A DNA stretch of 64,000 nt from positions 1-64,000 of the forward strand of contig JAVTVY010045495.1 in assembly GCA_036873755.1 (NCBI GenBank), read 5' to 3'. The notes beneath the pieces are model-generated. The model searched no databases. It had not been told where the DNA came from and was given only the letters and a program-made list of their open reading frames with translations. This DNA is from Hanleya hanleyi (taxonomy: Eukaryota; Mollusca; Polyplacophora; Lepidopleurida; Hanleyidae). This document shows positions 33,935 to 44,165 of the stretch, piece by piece; positions within the stretch are counted from its first letter, which is position 1, and every line of letters starts with the position of its first letter. A program made the position numbers and the translations under genes.

Positions 33935-36900
33935 TCAATGAACGGATGTAAATGCACAGAATACAAGTCGATGGTTAGACCAATAACTTGGTATTACGCC
34001 AGCCTGCACATTCTTTTTATTGGTGTAGACGTGGTCGAGTAATGTCCCATTTACAGTTGTAGGTTCAGTGATTAACTGGGCAAGTCCTAATTCCTGTTCC
34101 ATGAATTGTACAAATGTATTATCTTTCTCCAGCAAGTTCATATTAAAATCTCCAAGAAAGAAAGTCGGTTTCTGTGTATTTATGAATGGCTGGATATTGT
34201 TGCGTACAACATGTTCTAGTTGTATATCTGACAGTTTTGGTGTTTTGTAAATGAATATAACTTGAACATCATTACTTTTGATTTGTGCATCTATGAAGAT
34301 AAATTCAACGTTATCATAGATGTGAGAATTTATTTTCTTCACAGTTATATCATGTTTTATGTATGCGACTAGTCCACGAAATGGTCTGGTCGTGTTGGAT
34401 GGCCGAGCTTCATCTAATCTATACATTTGAAACCCTGGCAGTTCATACTGATCAGCTCGGTCTGTATTTACAAGACGTGTCTCACAAATTCCAGTTAAGT
34501 CTGCATTCTGTACATTTGGATCACTCTTGATATCGTCTATATGTAAATGCAGGGATCTAGCATTGTTAAACAGTAGTTTTACCTGGGAATTGTCAATACT
34601 GTACAGAGGTGTATAACACAACTGAAGAGGATTCTTGTAAAGCTTTTCCATTTCTTGATGTACCTTTTCATCCACTTTCAATGCTTTCTCATTGAAGTCA
34701 AGAATGTGCAAGTTTGCTAATTTGCGAACTCGAGACAGTGCAACATAATGAACATGTGGTGGTTTATAACTGGAGCTTAGATCTACAACAACTTCATCAA
34801 CTGTGGCGCCTTGCGCTTTGTGAACAGTCTTCGCTGCAGCTGGGGCAAGTGGAAATTGGATTCTTTGATAAGTTTTTTTGTTATGAAGAAATGTCCGTTT
34901 TGTTTCAAATACTGGTGTCCATTGCTGATCAATATCTGTATGATAGAGATGTTTGTATTGTTTTCTTCTTTTGCTACCAATGTTTGTGTCGGTAAAAAGA
35001 ACCCATACAATGGCTGGTCTCTTAGATGTTCCTTTGTACTCGATGTGTTTCAGAATTGCTGATGCACCATTTGTCAATCCATCATCGACGTCAACATTGA
35101 CTGTTACATCATATGTCATGTCAACCGCAAGTTTCAGCACACTAGGCAGGTTTCCAGTTTGGCTGAGTTTGTCTTTCTTATTAATTTCTTCCACCAAGTG
35201 AATCTTAGTCTCTTTGTTTATGTTCACGGGGGAAATAATATCCGTATCGGCGAAGACGTCTACTTTTATAGTTTTCAGATCCTGAATCAATGTGCTGTTG
35301 AAGTTATCAACTTTCTTGTTCTCTGTAAATAAATGCAGAGCTTTCCTTGGATAGTCTACAGACGTTGTAGAAATCGTGTGAGATGTGATAATTTCTTTAT
35401 CTGTTGGTAGGAGTTGATTGAATCTTAACCTGTTTAACATCTCAGCAAATGGCAAGTCATCTTTTTGTCTCATAATTTCGGCGAGTTCAAACATTTGGAA
35501 ATGTTTTTTCCATAAATTGCTTGCTAGACCGACAGACAAATCAGAGAAGATCCATGAATCTGCTACAGGACATAACTGATAAAAGTCTCCGACAGCTATT
35601 ATACTTATCCCTCCGAAATCTCGTTTTGTACCGGTTAGTTCTTGTAGTCGGTCATGCATGAAAGCGAAGAGCTTGTTACCAACCATGGAGATTTCATCGA
35701 TAATGATAACAGCAAGGTCTTTGTAAGTTGTTCGAAATGTATTTAGCTCATCACTGTACATATGCTGTTGTGTTTGGAACATTTTCTTGTGGAAAGCAGA
35801 GGCTATTGTTACCCCATTTATGTTGTAAGCTGCCTTTCCTGTGAATGCTGTTCGTAAGATCTTTATAGTATCCGGGTCATCTCCATCTTTGGAATTTAGA
35901 AGTCTATGTAGTGTTTGGTAGAGAGCTTGTATTACTACCGATTTACCAACACCCGCTCCGCCCGAAAGGAATGCGTAAAGCGGATCAGTCTTTGTAGAAA
36001 TCCATTGTATAACGTGATTGAAAAATTCTCGCTGTTTAATGTTAAGAGATCGGAGCAAATCCCGGTATTCATCATCTGGAAGCAGTACTGAATTTGTTTC
36101 AACGGATACAGAGGTACCAGGTAAATCAAGATCTTGGCCAATATCTGCTGTGCTCTGGGATTGTGTCGGGGGAATAAAGTGGATAAAGTCCTCTGACTGA
36201 CTGGTGGATTGCTCAGCATCTTCTGCTTGCACTTGTTCTGTGTTGGGCGCTAAAATGTCAAACTCTGTGGAAATGTCTTGTTCAGCTTGTTGCCTCGCTA
36301 GATCTAATTCTTCGACATGGTGTTCGTATTTTTGCAGCAATGGTAAAATCTCTGCACTTTTATCTTGGTAATGACCTTCATATGTGTCGTATCCACCCTT
36401 AAGATCTTTGTTTTCGTCTCTCCATGGCATAAATAGAAGAAGTTTTTCTCTGTAGAAGTTCTCAGAATTTGTGCTCTTGCTGTATCTTACATATCGTATT
36501 ACCTTTGGGTTCCTCCTTTTTCTGATTGTTATGCCACCTCGCAATTTCATCACAATATTTGTATCACCGAACTCTGTATCACTGTCTGTCTCGACGTTAT
36601 TGTCAGATGCGGGTAAATGACCTTTATCATCATCATTGCATTCAACTTCAAAAGTAGGTTCCTTTTGTCTATACTTCACTTCTAACTCGGAAACATAATC
36701 AGCGAGACAGTATTTTTCGATTTTTTTTGGTCTTTTTGCATACCTCTTGATGATGTTGTCAGATTCAATGTCTGTCGAGTCATCTGGAAGCTGTTCGAGC
36801 TGTTCTTCATTTTTTAAGAGAAAAACTCTCTGGTCTGCAGGAGATGTATTGATGAATACTACATCACGAGATGCTCGTGTCAGTGGCATCTGTAACACCA

Positions 36901-39352
36901 GATATGATGCTTCTTGGGCACTTATTTCAACAAAATTAAGGAACTGGTTTCCAGTATGTCGAACCTGCCTCTTGAGATCCATATTTCCCTCTGTTGCTTC
37001 TTTAGACGCCTGCTCTAGCATAGTACTCATACCTCGCTGTGATTTGCTGATATAGGAAACAATGTACATTGCACAGGCATAGGGGTCAAGTACAAATTGT
37101 ATGTCCAGGTTTGCTCTCCATGCGCTAAGCACAACTTTATTGTAATAATTCACACGCATTTCTGATTGTTTTCTTTTCAAAAACACCTTGGGTCCTTTGA
37201 GAGAGCTTCGTATGCATTTAATATATTCTGATTCTTCCATTTGCACAACATCTTTCAGAAATTGTTCGTATGACATATCACATCCGTCCTTGAACTCATT
37301 CATTCTAGCATGTATTTCTGAGTATTTTTTCCTGTACTCCTCGACATCATTTTCTAGTGGTTCTAAGACCATTGTCTTTTGAAGTGGTGGAAGGGGAAAG
37401 CCAAATCTACAGACAGATCTACTACCTTTCTTGCATGTTTTCGAATGCTTATGAATTTGCAGTTGAACCAAGTCTCGTAAATCTTCCTCGACATCTAGGG
37501 AACAAGTCACATATTTGTCAACATACTGAACAATGTCTTCTTCAGAATCCACATTATATTTTGGTGCATTCTGTGTCCATACTATCATGTGAGTGTGTGG
37601 CGAGCCTCGATTTTGAAATTCAATACGTTGGAATGTATCTGTAACAGTTCCAATTGGAGAGTGTTCACTTTTAAGTACAGTGTTTACAAATACCTGCACT
37701 CTGTGGTCAAAGTACCTGGACGTTGTTACGGGATCTTTTTGAACAAGTTTGACTTTGTCAGACCATGTCATATTTTCTATGTCTTTATCGGAACACGGCA
37801 CACCAGCTAAGACAGCTAATGTTTTAAGTAACTCTGTCCAACGAGTATCAGCTGAAGATAATGACATAAACCATGTTGGGAGTCCTAATTGTCTAATCAT
37901 AGCAAATACATCCTTTTTTCTTGAAGAAAGGTATGCTGGAGAATTACGAAGTGTTCTAAAAATGTAGTACCCTTCATTCAAGTTAACTATCTTGTCAACA
38001 ATTTCAGGGTTTCGCGCTTCTTTTGCTGTAATTTTCTTTCCTTCACTTTTCTTCCTTCGAACAGCTAAGTTGACTTTATCAACCACTTGTTTCCTTTGTA
38101 TCTTGTTCAGTTTGAAAAAGAGATTTGGAACACATGTTGCGGCTCTTCGATCAACACTTCGCAGTTCCCATTTTGAAACATCACTGTAAGATACAGGTAC
38201 CTGCCGGTCATTGTTTTCTAATCTTTTCTGTCCACAATATATTGTTGGAAAAGAGAGTACTTCGGCATCTTTATCATGATAAATGCTAAGTGGTCGTTGT
38301 CCTTCGCCAGGTGCTAAAACTAGGCCATTGTTGGTTTCAAGATTTGTTTGGTCGATGAGTGTGTCAGAATTGCCTTGGATGCGATCATCTTCATGGATTT
38401 CGATAAATGTATCTTGGTTTTCTAACTCGTTTTCAGGATCAGTAAATGCTTCTGAATAAACAATTTCAGATTGTCTACCATCTGCAGTGTCCGAACAAGT
38501 ATGTGCAAGTCCGCCGTTTAAGTTTTGTGATCTTGTGAATTCTTGAACAATTTCTTGAGCACTATTAGTAGTCTCATTAACCCAATTCTCATCAATTGCC
38601 AGACCAGAATTCTTATACAGCTCACTATTGTTCATAAGCCAGTGTAAAGCTGTGAGTACAACAGTTGGTCGCACATTTTCAGAAAACACACATGATTTGT
38701 ACGTAAGTCTTCTCTTCAGTTTTACAGACACTGTGAAATGTTCATCCATTTGTCTTGGTAATGCATTCAGTGTTGGCTGAATGTCAATCGGAACGTTGAC
38801 TACATTGCCTTTTGTTGAATACTGTCCACCTCGTGGTAGTTCTCTTATCTGCATAAAGGGTATTCTAAGCGCTACAAGTCGTTCTTCGAGAGGGTGCAAG
38901 TTCAACTCGGGGGGTTTATCAGGCCAGGTCATCCCATTGGCAACAGAGAGTTTTGGAATTTTACATTTCTTTAATGTAGATAAGCATGTGTGACAAATCC
39001 ATTCCTTTCCATCTACAGATTTGTATCCTGTATAGAAATCTTTATATGTTTGAAATATAGGAACAGGACAACTCTCCGTTACGCTTTCTCTAAACCATGT
39101 TTGATGACAACAGATACATACATATTCTGGTCCTTTTTCTGTATTTTTATAGAAAACATTGATACATCCGTCTATATCATGCCCGAAACGTCTTTTTGTC
39201 CCCCGCCGCAACGCGGCCGGGGACTTTAAAATGGTTCTTGCTTCTTTGTGTCCGTGGATGTCTGTGTGTCCGTCCATGTCTGTTCGAAGCGATAACTTCC
39301 TAACGCTTTGTTGGATTCTTCCGAAATTCGGAATATGCATTCCTTGCGGCAA
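33935..39352 (-). CDS. Helentron Rep-helicase-endonuclease protein
   Basis: An uninterrupted 1805-codon frame. Residues ~1-52 are encoded by a tandem repeat monomer and the insertion end, so true element protein probably begins near FGHDIDGC. A zinc-binding region with CICC and CHTC pairs lies at ~78-123. The Rep domain carries the HUH motif HTH at 586-588 (GSPHTHMIVW) and the YIVSYISK motif with Tyr763, Tyr767 and Lys770. The PIF1-type helicase has Walker A GGAGVGKS at ~1131, Walker B IIIDEIS at ~1216 and QGATVDEVVV / HVHYVALSRVR at ~1515-1541. The EEP endonuclease spans ~1590-1805, with ICET (Glu1624), GDFN (1734-1737) and LDHV (1772-1775). The final motif reads SNH where SDH is usual. It would nick and unwind DNA for rolling-circle transposition. 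Confidence 0.9.
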   Translation of the reverse strand: MPQGMHIPNFGRIQQSVRKLSLRTDMDGHTDIHGHKEARTILKSPAALRRGTKRRFGHDIDGCINVFYKNTEKGPEYVCICCHQTWFRESVTESCPVPIFQTYKDFYTGYKSVDGKEWICHTCLSTLKKCKIPKLSVANGMTWPDKPPELNLHPLEERLVALRIPFMQIRELPRGGQYSTKGNVVNVPIDIQPTLNALPRQMDEHFTVSVKLKRRLTYKSCVFSENVRPTVVLTALHWLMNNSELYKNSGLAIDENWVNETTNSAQEIVQEFTRSQNLNGGLAHTCSDTADGRQSEIVYSEAFTDPENELENQDTFIEIHEDDRIQGNSDTLIDQTNLETNNGLVLAPGEGQRPLSIYHDKDAEVLSFPTIYCGQKRLENNDRQVPVSYSDVSKWELRSVDRRAATCVPNLFFKLNKIQRKQVVDKVNLAVRRKKSEGKKITAKEARNPEIVDKIVNLNEGYYIFRTLRNSPAYLSSRKKDVFAMIRQLGLPTWFMSLSSADTRWTELLKTLAVLAGVPCSDKDIENMTWSDKVKLVQKDPVTTSRYFDHRVQVFVNTVLKSEHSPIGTVTDTFQRIEFQNRGSPHTHMIVWTQNAPKYNVDSEEDIVQYVDKYVTCSLDVEEDLRDLVQLQIHKHSKTCKKGSRSVCRFGFPLPPLQKTMVLEPLENDVEEYRKKYSEIHARMNEFKDGCDMSYEQFLKDVVQMEESEYIKCIRSSLKGPKVFLKRKQSEMRVNYYNKVVLSAWRANLDIQFVLDPYACAMYIVSYISKSQRGMSTMLEQASKEATEGNMDLKRQVRHTGNQFLNFVEISAQEASYLVLQMPLTRASRDVVFINTSPADQRVFLLKNEEQLEQLPDDSTDIESDNIIKRYAKRPKKIEKYCLADYVSELEVKYRQKEPTFEVECNDDDKGHLPASDNNVETDSDTEFGDTNIVMKLRGGITIRKRRNPKVIRYVRYSKSTNSENFYREKLLLFMPWRDENKDLKGGYDTYEGHYQDKSAEILPLLQKYEHHVEELDLARQQAEQDISTEFDILAPNTEQVQAEDAEQSTSQSEDFIHFIPPTQSQSTADIGQDLDLPGTSVSVETNSVLLPDDEYRDLLRSLNIKQREFFNHVIQWISTKTDPLYAFLSGGAGVGKSVVIQALYQTLHRLLNSKDGDDPDTIKILRTAFTGKAAYNINGVTIASAFHKKMFQTQQHMYSDELNTFRTTYKDLAVIIIDEISMVGNKLFAFMHDRLQELTGTKRDFGGISIIAVGDFYQLCPVADSWIFSDLSVGLASNLWKKHFQMFELAEIMRQKDDLPFAEMLNRLRFNQLLPTDKEIITSHTISTTSVDYPRKALHLFTENKKVDNFNSTLIQDLKTIKVDVFADTDIISPVNINKETKIHLVEEINKKDKLSQTGNLPSVLKLAVDMTYDVTVNVDVDDGLTNGASAILKHIEYKGTSKRPAIVWVLFTDTNIGSKRRKQYKHLYHTDIDQQWTPVFETKRTFLHNKKTYQRIQFPLAPAAAKTVHKAQGATVDEVVVDLSSSYKPPHVHYVALSRVRKLANLHILDFNEKALKVDEKVHQEMEKLYKNPLQLCYTPLYSIDNSQVKLLFNNARSLHLHIDDIKSDPNVQNADLTGICETRLVNTDRADQYELPGFQMYRLDEARPSNTTRPFRGLVAYIKHDITVKKINSHIYDNVEFIFIDAQIKSNDVQVIFIYKTPKLSDIQLEHVVRNNIQPFINTQKPTFFLGDFNMNLLEKDNTFVQFMEQELGLAQLITEPTTVNGTLLDHVYTNKKNVQAGVIPSYWSNHRLVFCAFTSVH

Positions 39353-40770
39353 GACGCCAGTCCGTATTGCATTTCAGCAACATCTGCCTGAAGGTGGCGC
39401 CACTAGTTCTTGCTTCTTTGCGTCCGTGGATGTCCGTGTGTCCGTCCATGTCTGTTCGAAGCGATAACTTCCTAACGCTTTGTTGGATTCTTCCGAAATT
39501 CGGAATATGCATTCCTTGCGGCAAGACGCCAGTCCGTATTGCATTTCAGCAACATCTGCCTGAAGGTGGCGCCACTAGTTCTTGCTTCTTTGCGTCCGTG
39601 GATGTCCGTGTGTCCGTCCATGTCTGTTCGAAGCGATAACTTCCTAACGCTTTGTTGGATTCTTCTGAAATTCGGAATATGCATTCCTTGCGGCAAGACG
39701 CCAGTCCGTATTGCATTTCAGCAACATCTGCCTGAAGGTGGCGCCACTAGTTCTTGCTTCTTTGCGTCCGTGGATGTCCGTGTGTCCGTCCATGTCTGTT
39801 CGAAGCGATAACTTTCTAACACTTAGTTGGATTCTTCCGAAATTCGGCATACGCATTCCTTGCGACAAGACACCAGTCCGTATTGCATTTCAGCAACATC
39901 TGCTTGAAGGTGGCGCCACTAGTTCTTGCTTCTTCGTATCCGTGAATGTCCGTGTACGTCTGTTCGAAGTGATAACTTCCTAATGCTTTGTTGGATTCTT
40001 CCGAAATTCGGAATATGTTTACCTTGCGACAAGATGCCAGTCTGTATTACATCTCAGCAACATCTGCCTGAAGGTGGCGCCACTGGTTCTTACTTCTTTG
40101 TGTCCGTGGATTTTCGTGTACGTCCGTGCATGTCTGTTCGGAGCGATAACTTTCTAACGCTTTGTTGGATTCTTCCGAAATTCAGCATTCGCATTCCTTA
40201 CGACAAGAGGCCAGTCCGTATTGCATTTCAGCAACATCTGCCTGAAGGTGGCGCCACTAGTTCTTGCTTCTTTGCATCCGTGGATGTCCGTGTACATGCA
40301 CGTCTGTTCGAAGCGATAACTTCCTAAAGTTTTGTTGGATTCTTCCAAAATTATAATACGCATTTCTTGTGACAAGACGCCAGTCCGTATTACATTTCAG
40401 CAACATCTGCCTGAAGGTAGCGCCACTGGTTCTTGCTTCTTTGAGTCCGTGGATGTTCGTGTACATCCGTGCATGTCTGTTCGAAGCGATAACTTCCTAA
40501 CGCTCTGTTGGATTCTTCCGAAATTCAGCATTCGCATTCCTTGCGACAAGAGGCCAGTCCGTATTGCATTTCAGCAACATCGGCCTGAAGGTGGCGCCAC
40601 TGGGTCAAAATAGATTTTTTTCCGTGTACATCTGTTCGAAGCGATAACTTCCTAATGCTGTGTTGGGTTATTCCGAAATTCGGAATACGCATTCCTTGCG
40701 ACAGGACGCCAGTCCGTATTGCATTTCAGCAACATCTGCCTGAAGGTGGCACCACTGAGTTTCTCTTCTT
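39232..40770 (+). repeat. 172-bp tandem array, 9 copies
   Basis: Monomers with TGTCTGTTCGAAGCGATAAC, TTGGATTCTTCCGAAATTC (palindromic centre), GACGCCAGTCCGTATTGC and CTGAAGGTGGCGCCAC recur every 172 bp. The first four monomers are near-identical and the later ones diverge. The monomer lacks stops in one frame on each strand, which produces overlapping chance ORFs of 70-130 codons. Confidence 0.95.
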
Positions 40771-41261
40771 CTTGTCCGTTCCAGTCAAAATGGGCCTTCA
40801 ATTTTGCTATATGAAATCATTCTATTCCACATCATATGATTTACCCTAAAGCTTTTGCATGAACCATATTTTATTTCAGAAGTATAATGTGAAATAACTG
40901 GCGGGAAATCCCCGCAGTACTGAATCCCTGATTTTGAATTTCGTGTCATCTTAAACGAAGGACAACATTCCCTTCAATTTTGCTAACAAATAATTGTATT
41001 GCACATCATAGGATTTACCCTGAAGCTTCTGCACGAATCATTTGTCTACACACGTATATTACTATATTAATTACAACTGTGTTCCTAATGTTTGGGTGCA
41101 CACTGTGCATATGATCAATTTCCTGAATTGAACTGAATTCAACCTTGCTGGTCTTCAGACTGACAGATGATGGCATGCAGTTGTCAGTGCAGTTGTTCAT
41201 GTACAGGGAGCTTTCTATGAATGAGTTGCAACCCCAAAGGCTTAAAATTTATCAGGCACAG

Positions 41262-42180
41262 ACCCATGTTTTTACCCCTCGGCCATTTTTGGCCATGGGG
41301 TATTGTCATCATCTTGTACGTCCGTCTGTCCGTACGTCCGTTCGTGAGCGAGATAGCCGGAAAACTGTTTCGCTGATGAATTCCAAATTTGGTATGCTTA
41401 TTTGCCTAGTCAAGGACCAGAAGCCTATAGAATTGGGACCTGATTGGGTGGGAACCTTAGCAGCCATCTTTAATTTCATGCAAAATGGATAATGATCCAT
41501 ATCTCGGAAACCATTCAACTGTTCAATACGAAATTTGATATACATCATCGATACATCAAGCAACTTTCAACGAATTACCAAACAGGCTTTTCTGATTAGC
41601 TGGGAACCCTGGATGCCATCTTTAATTCATACGAAACCGATAATGATAGCATACATATCTCGGTTACCATTCAATTGTTTTATATGAAGGTAGGTATATA
41701 TCATCAATACATCCAGATACTTTGAATTGGGACCTGATTGACTGAAAACCTTTGGTGGCCATCTTTAATTTAGGCAAAATCATTAATGATCTATCTCTGA
41801 TTCCGTTGGAGTGCTCAGTGGAAAATTTGGTATACATCATTGATGCGTCAAGAGACTTACGATGAATGACAGATCTGGTTTCTCTGATTGGGCGGAAATC
41901 TTGGCGGCCATCTTTAATTTATTCAGAATCTTTAATGATGTTTATCTCTGATACCATTCAAATGTTCTATACAAAACTTGATTTACAGCATCGATGTATG
42001 AAGAGACTTGCATTAATGAATAACCACATTAGTTCCTCTGAGTGATGGGAAGGATGGGCAACCATCTTTAATTTATGTAAAATCATTAATGATCTCTATC
42101 TCTGAAACTGTTCAAATGCTCAATGTAAAATTTGATATACATTATCGATGCATCATCTCGGTTACTTCTACACGATGTGC
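41262..42180 (+). repeat. Hairpin-headed ~150-bp degenerate array
   Basis: Begins TTTTTACCCCTCGGCCATTTTTGGCC, a short hairpin, followed by CGTCCGTCTGTCCG. Then come about five diverged monomers marked by GCCATCTTTAATTT near 41463, 41617, 41759, 41907 and 42063. Each has CCATTCAA-TGTTC and AATTTGRTATACAT blocks. The start matches the inverted end at 47050-47110. Confidence 0.75.
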
Positions 42181-42966
42181 CTAGGATACAGTACTATACT
42201 ATACCCAATTTTTTGTAATTCAACATCGCAGAAAACCACCATCGATTGCGTTTTCAATGGTAAAAGGGTTAGGAAAGAACTAAAAATACACTTCAATGCA
42301 GAGTGATTTTGATTGACGCCAGAAATCGCTCAGAACGCTTCTTCGGCGATCTAGACCCCAGGAGCATCTGGGGCCTGGGCGGCCCCTGGATCCTCACCTA
42401 AAGTGCAATGATAGTGGCTGTACCACTTTGAATTTGCTTCCGACGCCCCTGTATTAACAGACAGTGTCAACGTACTGTTCCAGCTGTCTCCCGTTCAGTG
42501 ATTGGTCATTCGACCCCGCCATTTTAAACTAATACGAGCATTTTCATTGGATCACTATTAGATAAGACCCACCCCAATCTTCATACACAACCACGTGACT
42601 GTCTCAGTTGACTGATGACATAGCGCGGCCTCGTTTTTGATTTCAAAATCTGCCGTCTAACTGGGAAAATGTTGCTGCTGCTGCATCAGCCGATCATTAG
42701 CCCGGCCCCTGTAGAGGATACTATAGGCTAATACATGTAGGCTACCATGCCATGAGATGATGCTTGGGATTGCATTTCGCTCACTTGCACCTACATGTGG
42801 CGACAACTGGTGGCAATTTAAAATTTGGTTTCCGGGCAGTAGGTTGAGGATGCCTTCAGCTTCTCGTCAAATTTGGTTTGCAGATAATGCCTTGAGATGT
42901 CACTTGGGGATGCTTCTCGGTGCTTCACTGCATGGAAACTATATCACAGAAGCAATCAACTTTCAG
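42181..42966. other. No gene seen
   Basis: Part of the 3.9 kb insertion, without ORF or repeat that I can recognise. Confidence 0.45.
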
Positions 42967-44097
42967 TCAACCGTTCTGAGTTGATCTTAAAACTTGGCAA
43001 GGCAGAAAGACCCTTCCACATCCATTGCCTATGAAGCAGCAGTTGCCTCCCTCATGTATATCCCCTAAGACCAACAATGCTAAAAAATATTGCTGCCATT
43101 TCGGCGGGGGACCTAGCATCCTCTGGCTGCTTGTTTTACATTGTTCTTTTTCGCGCTGAAAATACTCTTGGCTCTTTCGATCTTCTGATTTTCGCTTTCT
43201 GTCGGAGACTTTTTCTTCTTGTGTAATATGCCTTCTTCTTTCACATTGTTTCATTCTTTCAATCGTGAGGAAAGTTCTATCCTGTCGCAGTTGTCTCTTT
43301 CTGGTCAAATCTGCCTTTGACTCCGCTTGTGAAAATGCTGGATCAAGTCTAGCTTTTTTCTTCAATAATCTTTCTTGTTCTAAAAACTGTGAATCTTCTC
43401 TACATTTCCGCTTACATTTCAGATCTATCACCCTGTGCTTTTCCGGTTCATTTTCCCTAGATTTCCGTTTACTTTGGGCTTCTATTACTCTGTGCTTTTC
43501 CGGTTCATTTTCCCTAGATTTCCGTTTACTTTGGGCATCTATTACTCTGTGCTTTTCCGGTTCTTTTCCCCTGGCTGTCCTCTTACTTTGTTTTTCAATC
43601 ACTAAGAAGCTTGGATCATTCCTTGCTTTCCGTTTACTGCGCACAGCCATTATCCTGTGCTTTTCGGGATCTTTTTCCCTAGATTTTCGTTTACTTTGAA
43701 CATCTATTAGTCGGTGCTTTTCCGGTTCTTTTTTCCTGGCACTCCTCTTACTTTGTTTTTCAATCTCTAAGAAGCTTGGATCATTCCTTGCTTTCCGTTT
43801 ACTTTGAACATCTATTACTCTGTGCTTTTCCGGATCTTTTCCCCTAGATTTCCGTTTACTTTGGTCATCTATTACTCTGTGCTTTTCTGGTTCTTTTTTC
43901 CTGGCACTCCTCTTACTTTGTTTTTCAATCTCTGAGAAGCTTGGATCATTCCTTGCTTTCCGTTTACTGTGAACATTCATTACACTGTGCTTTTCTGGAT
44001 ATTTTTCTCTAGCACTTGTTTTGCGTCTTTTGTCAGTTTCTTTCAATATTTTTTTCTTTGAACTTCTTTGTCTCATTTTCTTCATGTACGCACGCAT
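42967..44097 (-). CDS. Helentron basic tandem-repeat ORF
   Basis: A 376-codon frame. Residues ~25-260 are repeats of an 18-20-residue unit, KRKSRENEPEKHRVIDAQ or KRKARNDPSFLEIEKQS. They are arranged in a higher-order pattern of about 54 residues and give an extremely basic, charged, probably helical segment. A less regular K/R/E-rich part follows to about residue 330. The last ~45 residues (MLGPPPKWQQ to the stop) come from the 3.9 kb insertion and are not part of the original protein. In related Helitron proteins I recall K/R-rich repeats between the peptidase-like domain and the Rep domain, so this was probably a linker or DNA-binding region of one large protein. The frame is open upstream of the first ATG towards 44166. 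Confidence 0.75.
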   Translation of the reverse strand: MRAYMKKMRQRSSKKKILKETDKRRKTSAREKYPEKHSVMNVHSKRKARNDPSFSEIEKQSKRSARKKEPEKHRVIDDQSKRKSRGKDPEKHRVIDVQSKRKARNDPSFLEIEKQSKRSARKKEPEKHRLIDVQSKRKSREKDPEKHRIMAVRSKRKARNDPSFLVIEKQSKRTARGKEPEKHRVIDAQSKRKSRENEPEKHRVIEAQSKRKSRENEPEKHRVIDLKCKRKCREDSQFLEQERLLKKKARLDPAFSQAESKADLTRKRQLRQDRTFLTIERMKQCERRRHITQEEKVSDRKRKSEDRKSQEYFQREKEQCKTSSQRMLGPPPKWQQYFLALLVLGDIHEGGNCCFIGNGCGRVFLPCQVLRSTQNG

Positions 44098-44165
44098 GTA
44101 CTCTCGCCGTGTACAAGATTTTATTGTTTTGTCACTTTTATGGTTAGTTGAAGATTTTTTCTTCT

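Larger units (their letters stand above)
39198..43113. mobile_element. 3.9 kb insertion within the Helentron coding unit
   Basis: The Rep ORF on one side and the KRK-repeat ORF on the other each lose family-like sequence exactly at these points. The ends are inverted 11-mers: GTCCCCCGCCG at 39198-39208 and CGGCGGGGGAC at 43103-43113. The left end also forms a 12-bp hairpin with GCGGCCGGGGAC. Inside are a 172-bp array, a ~150-bp array and about 0.9 kb without features. No transposase ORF and no target duplication were found, so its class is unknown. Confidence 0.55.

Noticed and set aside
39159..40613. Series of 70-130-codon ORFs on both strands
   Set aside because: Produced by a 172-bp tandem repeat that happens to lack stops.
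39198..43113. Intron in the Helentron gene
   Set aside because: The boundary begins GT on the coding strand, but joining to the nearest AG does not restore the frame, and the ends look like inverted repeats; kept only as an alternative.
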